Source: an uncultured bacterium
Lineage (GTDB): Bacteria; Patescibacteriota; Minisyncoccia; CAIUEV01
Assembly: GCA_903898335.1 (NCBI GenBank)
Contig: CAIUEV010000042.1
Coordinates: 1 to 6,876 of the forward strand
Reading direction: 5' to 3'
DNA length: 6,876 bases
Both the position numbers and the translations under genes were made by a program. The stretch's first letter is position 1. Every line of letters begins with the position of its first letter. The notes under the pieces are model-generated. The model was given only the letters and a program-made list of their open reading frames with translations. It had not been told where the DNA came from and made no database searches. Shown in pieces: positions 1-4,687 of the stretch.

Positions 1-621
1 ATCTTCAAACTGATAATGTGAAATAGCCATTTTAATTAAAGTCGGAATTGATAGCTTTCGATTGTGCCAAAATTTTTCCAAATCAGACATTAATTCCGGA
101 ACTTCATTTGGATGAGGCGGAATAAAAAAGGCATCGGTTAAATTCGATCCGCCGATCCAATTCTGAGTAGTTCTTATTTCTCCTGGTTGCTTGTGCTCGC
201 CTCGAACATTAGTAAGCAAAATTTTATGGGCTTGCTTGAAAAGACGTAAGGTCAGAGGCAATTTGGAAAGTTGAGCGACAGAACTGTTTATAGCGTTAAT
301 ATAGTTCTGAACTTCACGCCAATCGTTTCTTTTTTCAGGCTTGATTTCTTCTTCCGGCAAAATCAACTCATCAATACCCGTCCGGGTACCTTCAATCAAG
401 CTTGAAGTCATGGCCTCTTTACGCACATGCATTTGAATAAAAAAATCAACATCGGGAACCAGATCGGAATAAGCGTTTAACTCTCCCAAAAGTCGCATCG
501 CCTCACTGAGAAGCATATCTATTTTTCTGTCCCGCCAAACAAAGTCTCTGTTAATAGGATTGGGGCTGAAACTTTTATATTCAAACTGTTGAATGTATTT
601 TCCGGCTTTAAAATTCCACAT
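1..621 (-). CDS. Fic family protein, N-terminal 207 residues (3' end outside window)
   Basis: Fic proteins usually transfer AMP from ATP to a hydroxyl group of a target protein. The visible part starts at ATG 621-619 and runs in frame off the left edge. Residues 73-78 (SSLIEG) fit the inhibitory helix motif (S/T)xxxE(G/N), with Glu77 expected to block ATP binding, and they sit in the N-terminal Fic_N region. Residues about 125-185 hold the start of the Fic fold, including GEIR, NWIGG and the flap-like FIPPHP before a helix ending in FWH. The last visible residues (AISHYQFED) normally come directly before the catalytic HPFxxGNGR motif, so the active site lies just outside the window and its integrity cannot be judged. 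The start has no clear Shine-Dalgarno sequence but has a good promoter. A self-contained housekeeping Fic enzyme and a toxin-like Fic are both possible. The family call is firm; the target is unknown. Confidence 0.92.
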   Translation of the reverse strand, partial: MWNFKAGKYIQQFEYKSFSPNPINRDFVWRDRKIDMLLSEAMRLLGELNAYSDLVPDVDFFIQMHVRKEAMTSSLIEGTRTGIDELILPEEEIKPEKRNDWREVQNYINAINSSVAQLSKLPLTLRLFKQAHKILLTNVRGEHKQPGEIRTTQNWIGGSNLTDAFFIPPHPNEVPELMSDLEKFWHNRKLSIPTLIKMAISHYQFED

Positions 622-647
622 AAGAATTGATAATAAGATAATTTATA

Positions 648-676
648 TTGTCAATATATGCGTATTTTGATAATAT
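648..676 (+). promoter_or_regulatory. sigma-70 type promoter for the 57-residue membrane protein
   Basis: On the plus strand, TTGTCA (648-653) and TAATAT (671-676) are spaced by 17 nt. Transcription would start near 683, leaving a leader of about 113 nt before the start codon at 796. Each box coincides with a box of the oppositely directed Fic promoter, so polymerase could probably occupy only one at a time. Confidence 0.5.
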
Positions 677-681
677 GTCAA
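653..681 (-). promoter_or_regulatory. sigma-70 type promoter for the Fic gene
   Basis: On the minus strand, TTGACA (681-676) and TATATT (658-653) are separated by exactly 17 nt, giving a start near 646 and a leader of about 25 nt. The -35 box matches the consensus fully and the -10 box 5 of 6. It overlaps a promoter pointing the other way. An imperfect palindrome TTGA...TCAA (667-681) covers its -35 box. Confidence 0.65.
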
Positions 682-749
682 TTTATATCCCCAAACATCG
701 GTTGAGTTAAGGGGGGAGATTTGTTCAGATAATAATTGTGCGGTATGAC

Positions 750-765
750 TTTTCCACAGGGAAAA
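750..765 (+). other. small hairpin in the leader of the 57-residue gene
   Basis: TTTTCC and GGAAAA can pair around an ACAG loop, ending 16 nt before the Shine-Dalgarno sequence. It is too short and poorly placed to be a terminator. Positions 750-758 also fit the DnaA-box pattern TTWTNCACA, but it stands alone and I do not read it as an origin signal. Confidence 0.25.
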
Positions 766-781
766 ACGCTTTTGTTGCTTA

Positions 782-787
782 AGGAGG
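782..787 (+). promoter_or_regulatory. ribosome binding site that fixes the start of the small gene
   Basis: AGGAGG lies 8 nt before ATG 796. The alternative upstream starts in the same frame (TTG 736 and ATG 745) have nothing similar, so 796 is preferred. Confidence 0.8.
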
Positions 788-795
788 AAAACGAA

Positions 796-969
796 ATGCG
801 AGAGATTCTTCTTTGGAACATACTGTTTGGCAGTGAGTGGACAAAAAAACAGAGAACCGGTTTTCGAGGGCTATACGATCGAATAAGAGTTTTTTGTCAG
901 GTAATTATCGGCTTCATCGTTGCCCAAATAGTCATTGTCCTCATCGAACTGGACGCCATTGAGCGCTAA
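796..969 (+). CDS. small single-helix membrane protein, 57 residues, unknown function
   Basis: I do not recognise this protein. It is the only plus-strand gene that is well supported: it has a full AGGAGG site, a plausible promoter upstream, and a perfect hairpin terminator beginning 15 nt after its TAA stop. Residues 1-31 are amphipathic and basic (KKQR, RGLYDRIR). Residues about 32-50 form one very hydrophobic helix rich in Val and Ile, with a short acidic tail (ELDAIER). The basic residues before the helix predict the N terminus inside the cell. It is divergent from the Fic gene, and the two promoters overlap. Size and layout resemble small membrane regulators or hydrophobic toxins, but nothing in the sequence identifies it as either. 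Confidence 0.6.
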   Translation: MREILLWNILFGSEWTKKQRTGFRGLYDRIRVFCQVIIGFIVAQIVIVLIELDAIER

Positions 970-984
970 AAACACCCAACACCC

Positions 985-1015
985 AAAAGACAGAGAAATT
1001 TCTCTGTCTTTTTTT
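985..1015 (+). terminator. rho-independent terminator, probably used from both sides
   Basis: Positions 985-1012 are a perfect 28-nt palindrome: an AAAAGACAGAG arm pairing with CTCTGTCTTTT around an AAATTT centre. On the plus strand the T run extends to 1015, fitting termination of the small gene ending at 969. On the minus strand a TTTT run follows the hairpin, 36 nt or more after the gene ending at 1051, so the converging genes may share it. Confidence 0.85.
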
Positions 1016-1050
1016 GAGTAATGGGATAGGAAATAGACGATTTTAGGTTT

Positions 1051-1458
1051 CTAAGCCTGTTTTTCTTCCTTTTCTTTTCTGGCCAGTTTCCAATGAAAAA
1101 CAAAAAGCGGAATAGAGATAAAGAGAGTAGCTAGAGCATCGACTATGCTGCTTTGGCGTTCCGCCGTGTAGCATTCTTCACCAGTGTTGTTCTCTTTCCA
1201 AGTTTCATAGTCCTTGAGCATCTGTTCGATTTGAGCTTTCTGCTCCTCGGTCGTCAAAGATGAAGATTTGAAATCAAAACTACTGACGGGCGGTTGCTCA
1301 TTACATCGACTGTAACCGCCTTTTTCCGCTTTTGGCAAAACATAAGTTTTAAGGGCCGTGCTAAAAAGAGTGTAGCTACCGATGGCCACAAAGAGAAGGC
1401 TGACCATTGAGACAATGTAGAGATAGACCGTTTTGACGATTTTGGTTTTTTTGAGCAT
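1051..1458 (-). CDS. two-helix membrane protein with an outer coiled-coil loop, unknown function
   Basis: This 135-residue protein is not assigned to a named family. It has a basic N terminus (KKTKIVK), a helix at about residues 11-37, an outer loop of about 65 residues, a second helix at about 105-122, and a basic inner C terminus (KLARKEKEEK). Charge distribution puts both ends inside and the loop outside. The loop carries two cysteines (C52 and C96) that could form a disulfide, and a charged helical stretch at about 68-92 (EEQKAQIEQMLKDYETWKE). Small two-helix proteins ending in an HWKLARK-like segment look familiar from Parcubacteria, but that is a recollection and not a search result. 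It starts at ATG 1458 without a Shine-Dalgarno site, has its own extended -10 promoter, and lies 41 nt after the nuclease gene. Confidence 0.75.
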   Translation of the reverse strand: MLKKTKIVKTVYLYIVSMVSLLFVAIGSYTLFSTALKTYVLPKAEKGGYSRCNEQPPVSSFDFKSSSLTTEEQKAQIEQMLKDYETWKENNTGEECYTAERQSSIVDALATLFISIPLFVFHWKLARKEKEEKQA

Positions 1459-1485
1459 TTATTTTTTGTTTATGAATTATTGCTG

Positions 1486-1494
1486 ATTATAGCA
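1486..1494 (-). promoter_or_regulatory. extended -10 promoter for the two-helix membrane protein
   Basis: The minus strand reads TGCTATAAT here, a perfect extended -10 element, giving a start near 1479 and a leader of about 20 nt. No good -35 box is seen: TTGCGC is 15 nt upstream and lies in the end of the nuclease gene. Extended -10 promoters can work without a -35 box. Confidence 0.6.
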
Positions 1495-1499
1495 CTAAG

Positions 1500-2141
1500 C
1501 TATTTTGCGCAAGTTTGGGGAGACCAGAGGCCGATTTGAGCGGCCTTTGCCCGATTTGAGGCGGCGATGAAGCTTTCGCGTTCTTCGTAAGGATTTTTTT
1601 TGTAAGTATATTCATGCGCAAAGCCCTCCTCGATCATTTTGAGATTAAAGAATGTTCCGTCTTCCAAGTAGACATAGCGTAGGAGACGACCGTATTTGTC
1701 TTTTTCACCTTGAGTCGGATCGGGACGCAAACTCACCTTCTTTCCCAAGAGCAGTTCTTTGGCTCTGGCGGCGGCTTCCTGGCCGAAGCACTGGACCGGT
1801 CGACGCGGATCAACCGATTCCGGCGCATCAATTCCGATAAGTCTTATTGTCTCAATTTTATCGCCTATTTTGACCTTGATCGTGTCTCCGTCCACTACTT
1901 GAGTGACCGGATACAGTTCCGGAAGCGGAGAAATTTGATCGGTATTTTGATTCTGATTTTGGGGCGGGGATGGTTCTGCAGAGGAAGAAATGTCGGGTAG
2001 ATTTTCCGTTTGATGCGGTTTTTCAACCGGAACAGGCGCGACAACGGGTGGAGCAAAAAGCCAAAACAGAAGCCAGATTATGGCAATCGCGCCCACAATG
2101 AGAAAAATTAAACGCCAAAGTTTCTTTTCTTCAACCTGCAT
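1500..2141 (-). CDS. membrane-anchored thermonuclease-like (staphylococcal nuclease family) enzyme
   Basis: Members of this family cut DNA and RNA with the help of Ca2+. Residues about 10-29 form an N-terminal membrane helix, followed by a Pro/Gln/Asn-rich linker (about 30-75) and an SNase domain (about 78-212). The catalytic set is intact: D84 and D86 in VVDGDT, R100 and D105 in RLIGIDAPE, with E108, and R152 in DKYGR; these correspond to D19, D21, R35, D40, E43 and R87 of the Staphylococcus enzyme. C118 (PVQCFG) and C211 near the C terminus could pair outside the cell. With the basic N-terminal end inside, the enzyme would act on the outer face, for example to break down external DNA for uptake or as a defence. 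I chose ATG 2141; the TTG directly before it (2144) is an alternative start. A terminator repeat lies just upstream, so it is probably transcribed separately. Confidence 0.93.
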   Translation of the reverse strand: MQVEEKKLWRLIFLIVGAIAIIWLLFWLFAPPVVAPVPVEKPHQTENLPDISSSAEPSPPQNQNQNTDQISPLPELYPVTQVVDGDTIKVKIGDKIETIRLIGIDAPESVDPRRPVQCFGQEAAARAKELLLGKKVSLRPDPTQGEKDKYGRLLRYVYLEDGTFFNLKMIEEGFAHEYTYKKNPYEERESFIAASNRAKAAQIGLWSPQTCAK

Positions 2142-2164
2142 CAATTGAATTTACTATTTCCCTC

Positions 2165-2192
2165 ATCATACAAGATTAAATTAATCCACCAA
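2165..2192 (-). promoter_or_regulatory. possible promoter for the nuclease gene, with its -35 box inside the repeat
   Basis: The minus strand has TTGGTG (2192-2187), a 16-nt gap and TATGAT (2170-2165). The -10 box is good and the -35 box weak. The -35 falls within the 45-bp terminator repeat, so the repeat may both end one transcript and help start the next. Confidence 0.35.
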
Positions 2193-2227
2193 AAAAGAGG
2201 TGCGGGTGCACCTCTCGTTTGGTTATT
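2183..2227. repeat. 45-bp direct repeat, copy 1 (identical to 2705-2749)
   Basis: This stretch is identical base for base to 2705-2749, 522 bp away. It contains a terminator hairpin plus about 12 nt on one side and 8 nt on the other. The outer CCAAA and TTTGG parts are also complementary, so the whole unit is an imperfect inverted repeat. It overlaps the stop codon of the gene at 2223. Confidence 0.95.
2191..2215 (-). terminator. rho-independent terminator of the gene at 2223-2627
   Basis: On the minus strand AGAGGTGC and GCACCTCT form an 8-bp stem around an ACCC loop, followed by a T run (2196-2191). It begins 7 nt after the stop codon of the upstream gene. Confidence 0.8.
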
Positions 2228-2627
2228 TTCTATTTTTAGAAAAATCTTGCCAAAGCTGCCAGATAGCCTCAGACATTTTTTTATACAACGGTGCTCTTTT
2301 TTCAACAATCTCACGATAAAATCCGTCAATGAAGATTCCCACAACAGCTTCCTCTAGCTCTTTGCACGAAGAAATCAATTTTATTTTATTTAGAATCTCC
2401 TCAACTTGCAATTGATATTCGTCCTCATTCTCTTTATCTATAGGAATGTTGATTGGATTAAATTCAGAAACAAGATTACTTAGTTCTTCATAAAAAATCC
2501 CAAATTCTTTTTTGAATTTTTCTGTTCTTCTATCTGCTTTTTTAAGTTTATTAACCCAACTACTTTTTTCTTCAGAAGTTAAGAGGTCTGATTCCTCTAT
2601 AGCTCTAACTTTTTCTTCGATATTCAT
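2223..2627 (-). CDS. small helical soluble protein of unknown function in an AT-rich island
   Basis: I do not recognise this 134-residue protein. It is highly charged and predicted to be almost entirely helical, with coiled-coil-like stretches at about residues 15-45 and 70-90, and it has no signal peptide or membrane helix. I chose ATG 2627, where the charged helical sequence begins (MNIEEKVRAIEE). The frame stays open to ATG 2714, but the extra 29 residues would be encoded by the AT-rich leader and by the repeat. GC content over 2221-2700 is about 30%, against roughly 50% in stretches counted on either side. With the identical 45-bp repeats at both ends, this suggests a gene acquired or moved as a unit. 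Its stop codon lies inside copy 1. A promoter and a long inverted repeat lie just upstream. It could be an accessory regulatory or defence protein, but the sequence does not say which. Confidence 0.7.
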   Translation of the reverse strand: MNIEEKVRAIEESDLLTSEEKSSWVNKLKKADRRTEKFKKEFGIFYEELSNLVSEFNPINIPIDKENEDEYQLQVEEILNKIKLISSCKELEEAVVGIFIDGFYREIVEKRAPLYKKMSEAIWQLWQDFSKNRK

Positions 2628-2632
2628 GTTTT

Positions 2633-2679
2633 GATGATAAAAGATTATTTTTACCTCAATCTTAAATATTTTTATCATC
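2633..2679. repeat. inverted repeat upstream of the small helical protein
   Basis: GATGATAAAA (2633-2642) and TTTTATCATC (2670-2679) are a perfect 10-bp inverted repeat. A second pair inside, AAGATT (2641-2646) and AATCTT (2658-2663), is also perfect. The structure ends 5 nt before ATG 2627. On the minus strand the inner loop holds GAGGT, the only Shine-Dalgarno-like sequence nearby. It could be an operator overlapping the -10 box, or a leader hairpin controlling translation. Confidence 0.5.
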
Positions 2680-2705
2680 CTACACTTCAAAGTAAATAAT
2701 TGCAA
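2677..2705 (-). promoter_or_regulatory. possible promoter for the small helical protein
   Basis: On the minus strand TTGCAA (2705-2700) and TAGGAT (2682-2677) are 17 nt apart, each matching 4 of 6 consensus positions. Transcription would start near 2670. The site lies just after terminator copy 2, as expected for a separately transcribed gene. Confidence 0.35.
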
Positions 2706-2749
2706 ATCCACCAAAAAAGAGGTGCGGGTGCACCTCTCGTTTGGTTATT
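2705..2749. repeat. 45-bp direct repeat, copy 2 (identical to 2183-2227)
   Basis: This is the second perfect copy of the terminator-bearing repeat. It starts 20 nt after the stop codon of the secreted-protein gene at 2770, whereas copy 1 overlaps the stop codon of its gene. Identity ends abruptly on both sides. Confidence 0.95.
2713..2737 (-). terminator. rho-independent terminator of the secreted-protein gene
   Basis: It has the same 8-bp stem, ACCC loop and T run (2718-2713) as the terminator at 2191-2215, read on the minus strand. It lies about 32 nt after the stop codon at 2770. Confidence 0.8.
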
Positions 2750-2769
2750 AAAAATTTCGGCAAACCTTT

Positions 2770-3207
2770 TTATTGATTGCTCTGGGTTTTATTTTGACAA
2801 CCGCAGTTTCCATTGCCCTTACCCATTCCTTTTCCACGCTCACCATTACCCTTGCCCATCTTACCTTGACCCAGGCCAAGCTCAGCACGAATCTTGTTGG
2901 CTTCGTCAGTCTTGCCTTCGTTCATCAAACGATGCATCTCGGCAAATCTGGCGAAATTATCTTTGTTGATAACATCCTTTACACGACCGCGACCGGTCAT
3001 CAGATTCTTCCAAGCTTCATAGTCATTATTTTCAAAAGCTTTCTGCATCGCCTCGTGACGCTCAGCGTTGAAGTTAGGCCCCGTTTGAGAGGCATCACCT
3101 CGGTAAGCGAAAGCGGGGAAGGCGATCATTCCGGCGGAAGCGACTCCGGCGGCGCATAAAGCTCCGGCCAGGAGATAACGATTGTAATTTCGATTATTTT
3201 TTCTCAT
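2770..3207 (-). CDS. small secreted protein with Gly/Lys-rich tail, candidate ECF regulon output
   Basis: This 145-residue protein has a clear signal peptide: a basic start (MRKNNRNYNR), a hydrophobic core, and a likely cleavage site after FPAFA at residue 34. The mature part opens with a helical region (about 47-110) containing NNDYEAWKNLM, RGRVKDVINKDNF and EGKTDEANKIRAELGLG. Its tail (about 111-145) is low-complexity Gly/Lys/Asn with the repeated pattern GKGxG and two cysteines in NCGC. I know of no function. The helical module resembles a recurrent Parcubacterial secreted family, but that is recollection. A sigma-W-like site (3281-3256) lies upstream, matching one before the ECF sigma gene, so it is probably controlled by that factor. 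The basic tail could bind DNA, cell-wall polymers or the host surface; the cysteines could bind metal or form cross-links. Start ATG 3207 lacks a Shine-Dalgarno site. Confidence 0.82.
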   Translation of the reverse strand: MRKNNRNYNRYLLAGALCAAGVASAGMIAFPAFAYRGDASQTGPNFNAERHEAMQKAFENNDYEAWKNLMTGRGRVKDVINKDNFARFAEMHRLMNEGKTDEANKIRAELGLGQGKMGKGNGERGKGMGKGNGNCGCQNKTQSNQ

Positions 3208-3236
3208 CTTTTTAAATTAGATTATTTAAGTGAACA

Positions 3237-3262
3237 TTGCGTACGCCCCTAGTAATACGCAA
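3237..3262. repeat. inverted repeat overlapping the -10 region of the secreted-protein promoter
   Basis: TTGCGTA (3237-3243) and TACGCAA (3256-3262) are a perfect 7-bp inverted repeat with 12 nt between. The left arm also belongs to the palindrome GCGTACGC (3239-3246). The right arm covers the CGTA box of the ECF-type promoter. It may be an operator, or chance. Confidence 0.4.
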
Positions 3263-3281
3263 CTCGGAAAAAAAAGTTTCA
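3256..3281 (-). promoter_or_regulatory. ECF-type promoter of the secreted-protein gene
   Basis: The minus strand reads TGAAAC (3281-3276), 16 nt, then CGTA (3259-3256). This is the Bacillus subtilis sigma-W consensus (TGAAAC-N16-CGTA) with no mismatch. Eight T residues follow AAAC directly, consistent with ECF promoters that prefer T tracts after the -35 box. The start would be near 3250, giving a leader of about 42 nt. No convincing sigma-70 promoter is seen in the gap. Confidence 0.65.
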
Positions 3282-3284
3282 AAA

Positions 3285-4025
3285 TTAATGCATCGGACAA
3301 ACCACCGGCCCCATCGGGGCGCCTTTGCGCTTCTCCCACGGCCTGATCTCCTCAGCTTCAAAAACATTTTCATCCGTCTTTTGACCGATTATTTTAATCA
3401 GGACATCGGGCGTCAGAGAAACTCGCCTCCTCATCCGCATATCTTCATCGAATTTAACCAACCAAATTGTACCGACAAAATCCTCCAAATTTAAATTATC
3501 CTCCTCCAGTTTGATTATTTTACCGCCCAAAAGGCCCAGCTCCGGTCGACTCCACATGCGTTCCTTGTCGTAAGAAATATCCTTGTAGTAAGGCATGTCT
3601 CTGAAGATGCAGTCATCCATCATTTCACTGTTACGCGAAAAATAAATGGCATTCCCCAGCAAGGCAAAAGAAAAAAGCAATCCCAGAAAGATTAAGAGAT
3701 TGTCATAGTGATAACCGTTTTTCGTTTTACGAAAGATCAAAAAGGCCAGGAAGAAAAAAATGGGGATCAAAGCCAACCAAAAATGAGGCAGGAAGCGCCA
3801 AAAAGCAAACAAATGCTGAGGGCGATCGCTAAAATCGGCCATCTCTCGACCGAGCCCCAAAAAAAAATAGATCAAAAGTCCCAAAGAGATTCCGCCCAGA
3901 AAAACCAAACCAAAAAAGCCCAGCCAAACAGCGTAATTCTTCAGCAAAAAATGCCATTTGGGCGTCGGCTCGATTTTTTCTTGCTTGATTTTTTTGAGCG
4001 TTTCCTCAATTACTTGCTTTTTCAT
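3285..4025 (-). CDS. three-helix membrane protein paired with the ECF sigma factor, candidate anti-sigma or sensor
   Basis: The gene starts 14 nt after the sigma gene stop codon, so the two are almost certainly co-transcribed and perhaps translationally coupled; no Shine-Dalgarno site is seen. The 246 residues comprise a basic cytoplasmic N terminus (1-30, with EETLKKIKQEKIEPTPKWHFLLK), helices at about 31-57, 81-98 and 107-130, and an outer domain of about 115 residues. The outer domain includes GLLGGKIIKL, FVGTIWLVKFD and VLIKIIGQKTDENVFEAEEIRPW, rich in beta strand, and ends in MGPVVCPMH. Membrane proteins encoded directly after ECF sigma genes usually hold the sigma factor inactive. Here the short N-terminal segment would be the sigma-binding part, but it shows no zinc anti-sigma motif (HxxxCxxC). 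The final Cys, Met and His, and the acidic YYKDISYDKE region, could bind metal. Role inferred from context. Confidence 0.85.
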   Translation of the reverse strand: MKKQVIEETLKKIKQEKIEPTPKWHFLLKNYAVWLGFFGLVFLGGISLGLLIYFFLGLGREMADFSDRPQHLFAFWRFLPHFWLALIPIFFFLAFLIFRKTKNGYHYDNLLIFLGLLFSFALLGNAIYFSRNSEMMDDCIFRDMPYYKDISYDKERMWSRPELGLLGGKIIKLEEDNLNLEDFVGTIWLVKFDEDMRMRRRVSLTPDVLIKIIGQKTDENVFEAEEIRPWEKRKGAPMGPVVCPMH

Positions 4026-4039
4026 CGTTATTAAAAAAT

Positions 4040-4621
4040 TTAAAGGCTATGAATTCTGGGGTCGATTTGGGACAAGAACATTTTTTTACCTCGTTTAATA
4101 AGCGTGGCCACCGTCCCTTTCGGCTTTTTAAGAATATCCATGATTTCATCGTAGCTTTTCTCCTCCAAAAAACGCAGAATCATCGGCTCTCTGTACTTAA
4201 GCGGCATTTGCTCTATAACTGCCCGAACCTTATTCATCTTTTCCCGAACGGCAACTTCTTTTTCCAAATTGACGCCCGATTTGATAAACTTAAAGAGATC
4301 GTCCTTGTCCAGAGAAATGGCCGTCTTTTTGCCACCTCGCTTGCGAATTTCGTCTACGGTGTGATTGTGAGTGATGCGATAAATCCAACTGGAAAACTTG
4401 AGCGAATCTTCGTAGTCGTTGAGATTTTTGTAAACTTTAATGAAGACTTCCTGCAAAATGTCCTCGATGTCTTCCTTGGAGAAAAAAGAGATGCGTCGAA
4501 TATAGTAAAAAAGCTTTTCTTCGTATCTCTCCATCAGGCACGCCAAATAATCCGGGTTTTCTTTCGCCAGTTCTACCACCTCCGAATCGGTTTTTCCTTC
4601 GCAGTTGACTGATAAACTCAA
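4040..4621 (-). CDS. ECF (extracytoplasmic function) RNA polymerase sigma factor
   Basis: The 193-residue protein has the two domains of ECF sigma factors. Region 2 (about 24-95) contains LMERYEEKLFYYIRRIS, EDIEDILQEVFIKVYKNL and FSSWIYRITHNHTVDEIRKR, the parts that bind core polymerase and the -10 element. Region 4 (about 127-183) contains MPLKYREPMILRFLEEKSYDEI and KKPKGTVATLIKRGKKMFL, a helix-turn-helix reading the -35 element. Regions 1 and 3 are absent, as usual for the class. Only TTG 4621 gives a complete region 2; in frame, an ATC and then a TAA stop come before it, and no ATG is available before residue 30, inside region 2. There is no Shine-Dalgarno site. An ECF-type site just upstream suggests self-activation. 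The following gene encodes its likely membrane partner. Confidence 0.95.
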   Translation of the reverse strand: MSLSVNCEGKTDSEVVELAKENPDYLACLMERYEEKLFYYIRRISFFSKEDIEDILQEVFIKVYKNLNDYEDSLKFSSWIYRITHNHTVDEIRKRGGKKTAISLDKDDLFKFIKSGVNLEKEVAVREKMNKVRAVIEQMPLKYREPMILRFLEEKSYDEIMDILKKPKGTVATLIKRGKKMFLSQIDPRIHSL

Positions 4622-4655
4622 GATTTAAAATTATTTTTTATTTTCTAAAACTTCA

Positions 4656-4681
4656 AACGACCCAAAGCTGTAAAAGTTTTC
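4656..4681 (-). promoter_or_regulatory. ECF-type promoter of the sigma factor gene (autoregulation)
   Basis: On the minus strand GAAAAC (4681-4676) is followed after 16 nt by CGTT (4659-4656). It shares AAACTTTT and the exact AAC-N16-CGT layout with the site before the secreted-protein gene. A start near 4650 would leave a leader of about 28 nt. The site fills the gap between the glycosyltransferase stop codon and the sigma gene. Confidence 0.55.
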
Positions 4682-4687
4682 GTTATT

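Noticed and set aside
750..758. DnaA box
   Set aside because: A single match to TTWTNCACA with no cluster, no AT-rich unwinding element and no dnaA or dnaN nearby.
2145..2357. Plus-strand frames reading through both repeat copies (HQKRGAGAPLVWL)
   Set aside because: The shared peptide is only the translation of the terminator repeat; the rest differs and lacks start signals.
2223..2714. Longer version of the orphan protein starting at ATG 2714
   Set aside because: The extra 29 residues come from repeat and AT-rich leader sequence and would leave the promoter and inverted repeat inside the gene.
2183..2749. Integron-like cassette with attC sites
   Set aside because: The repeats lack the RYYYAAC and GTTRRRY core sites, no integrase is visible, and the hairpin plus T run is explained by a terminator.
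3268..3275. Terminator after the three-helix membrane protein
   Set aside because: There is a T run on the minus strand but no stem directly before it; the run fits better as the T tract of the ECF-type promoter.
4049..4612. Long plus-strand open frame opposite the sigma factor gene
   Set aside because: It mirrors a convincing ECF sigma gene, shows no domain-like sequence and has no ribosome binding site.
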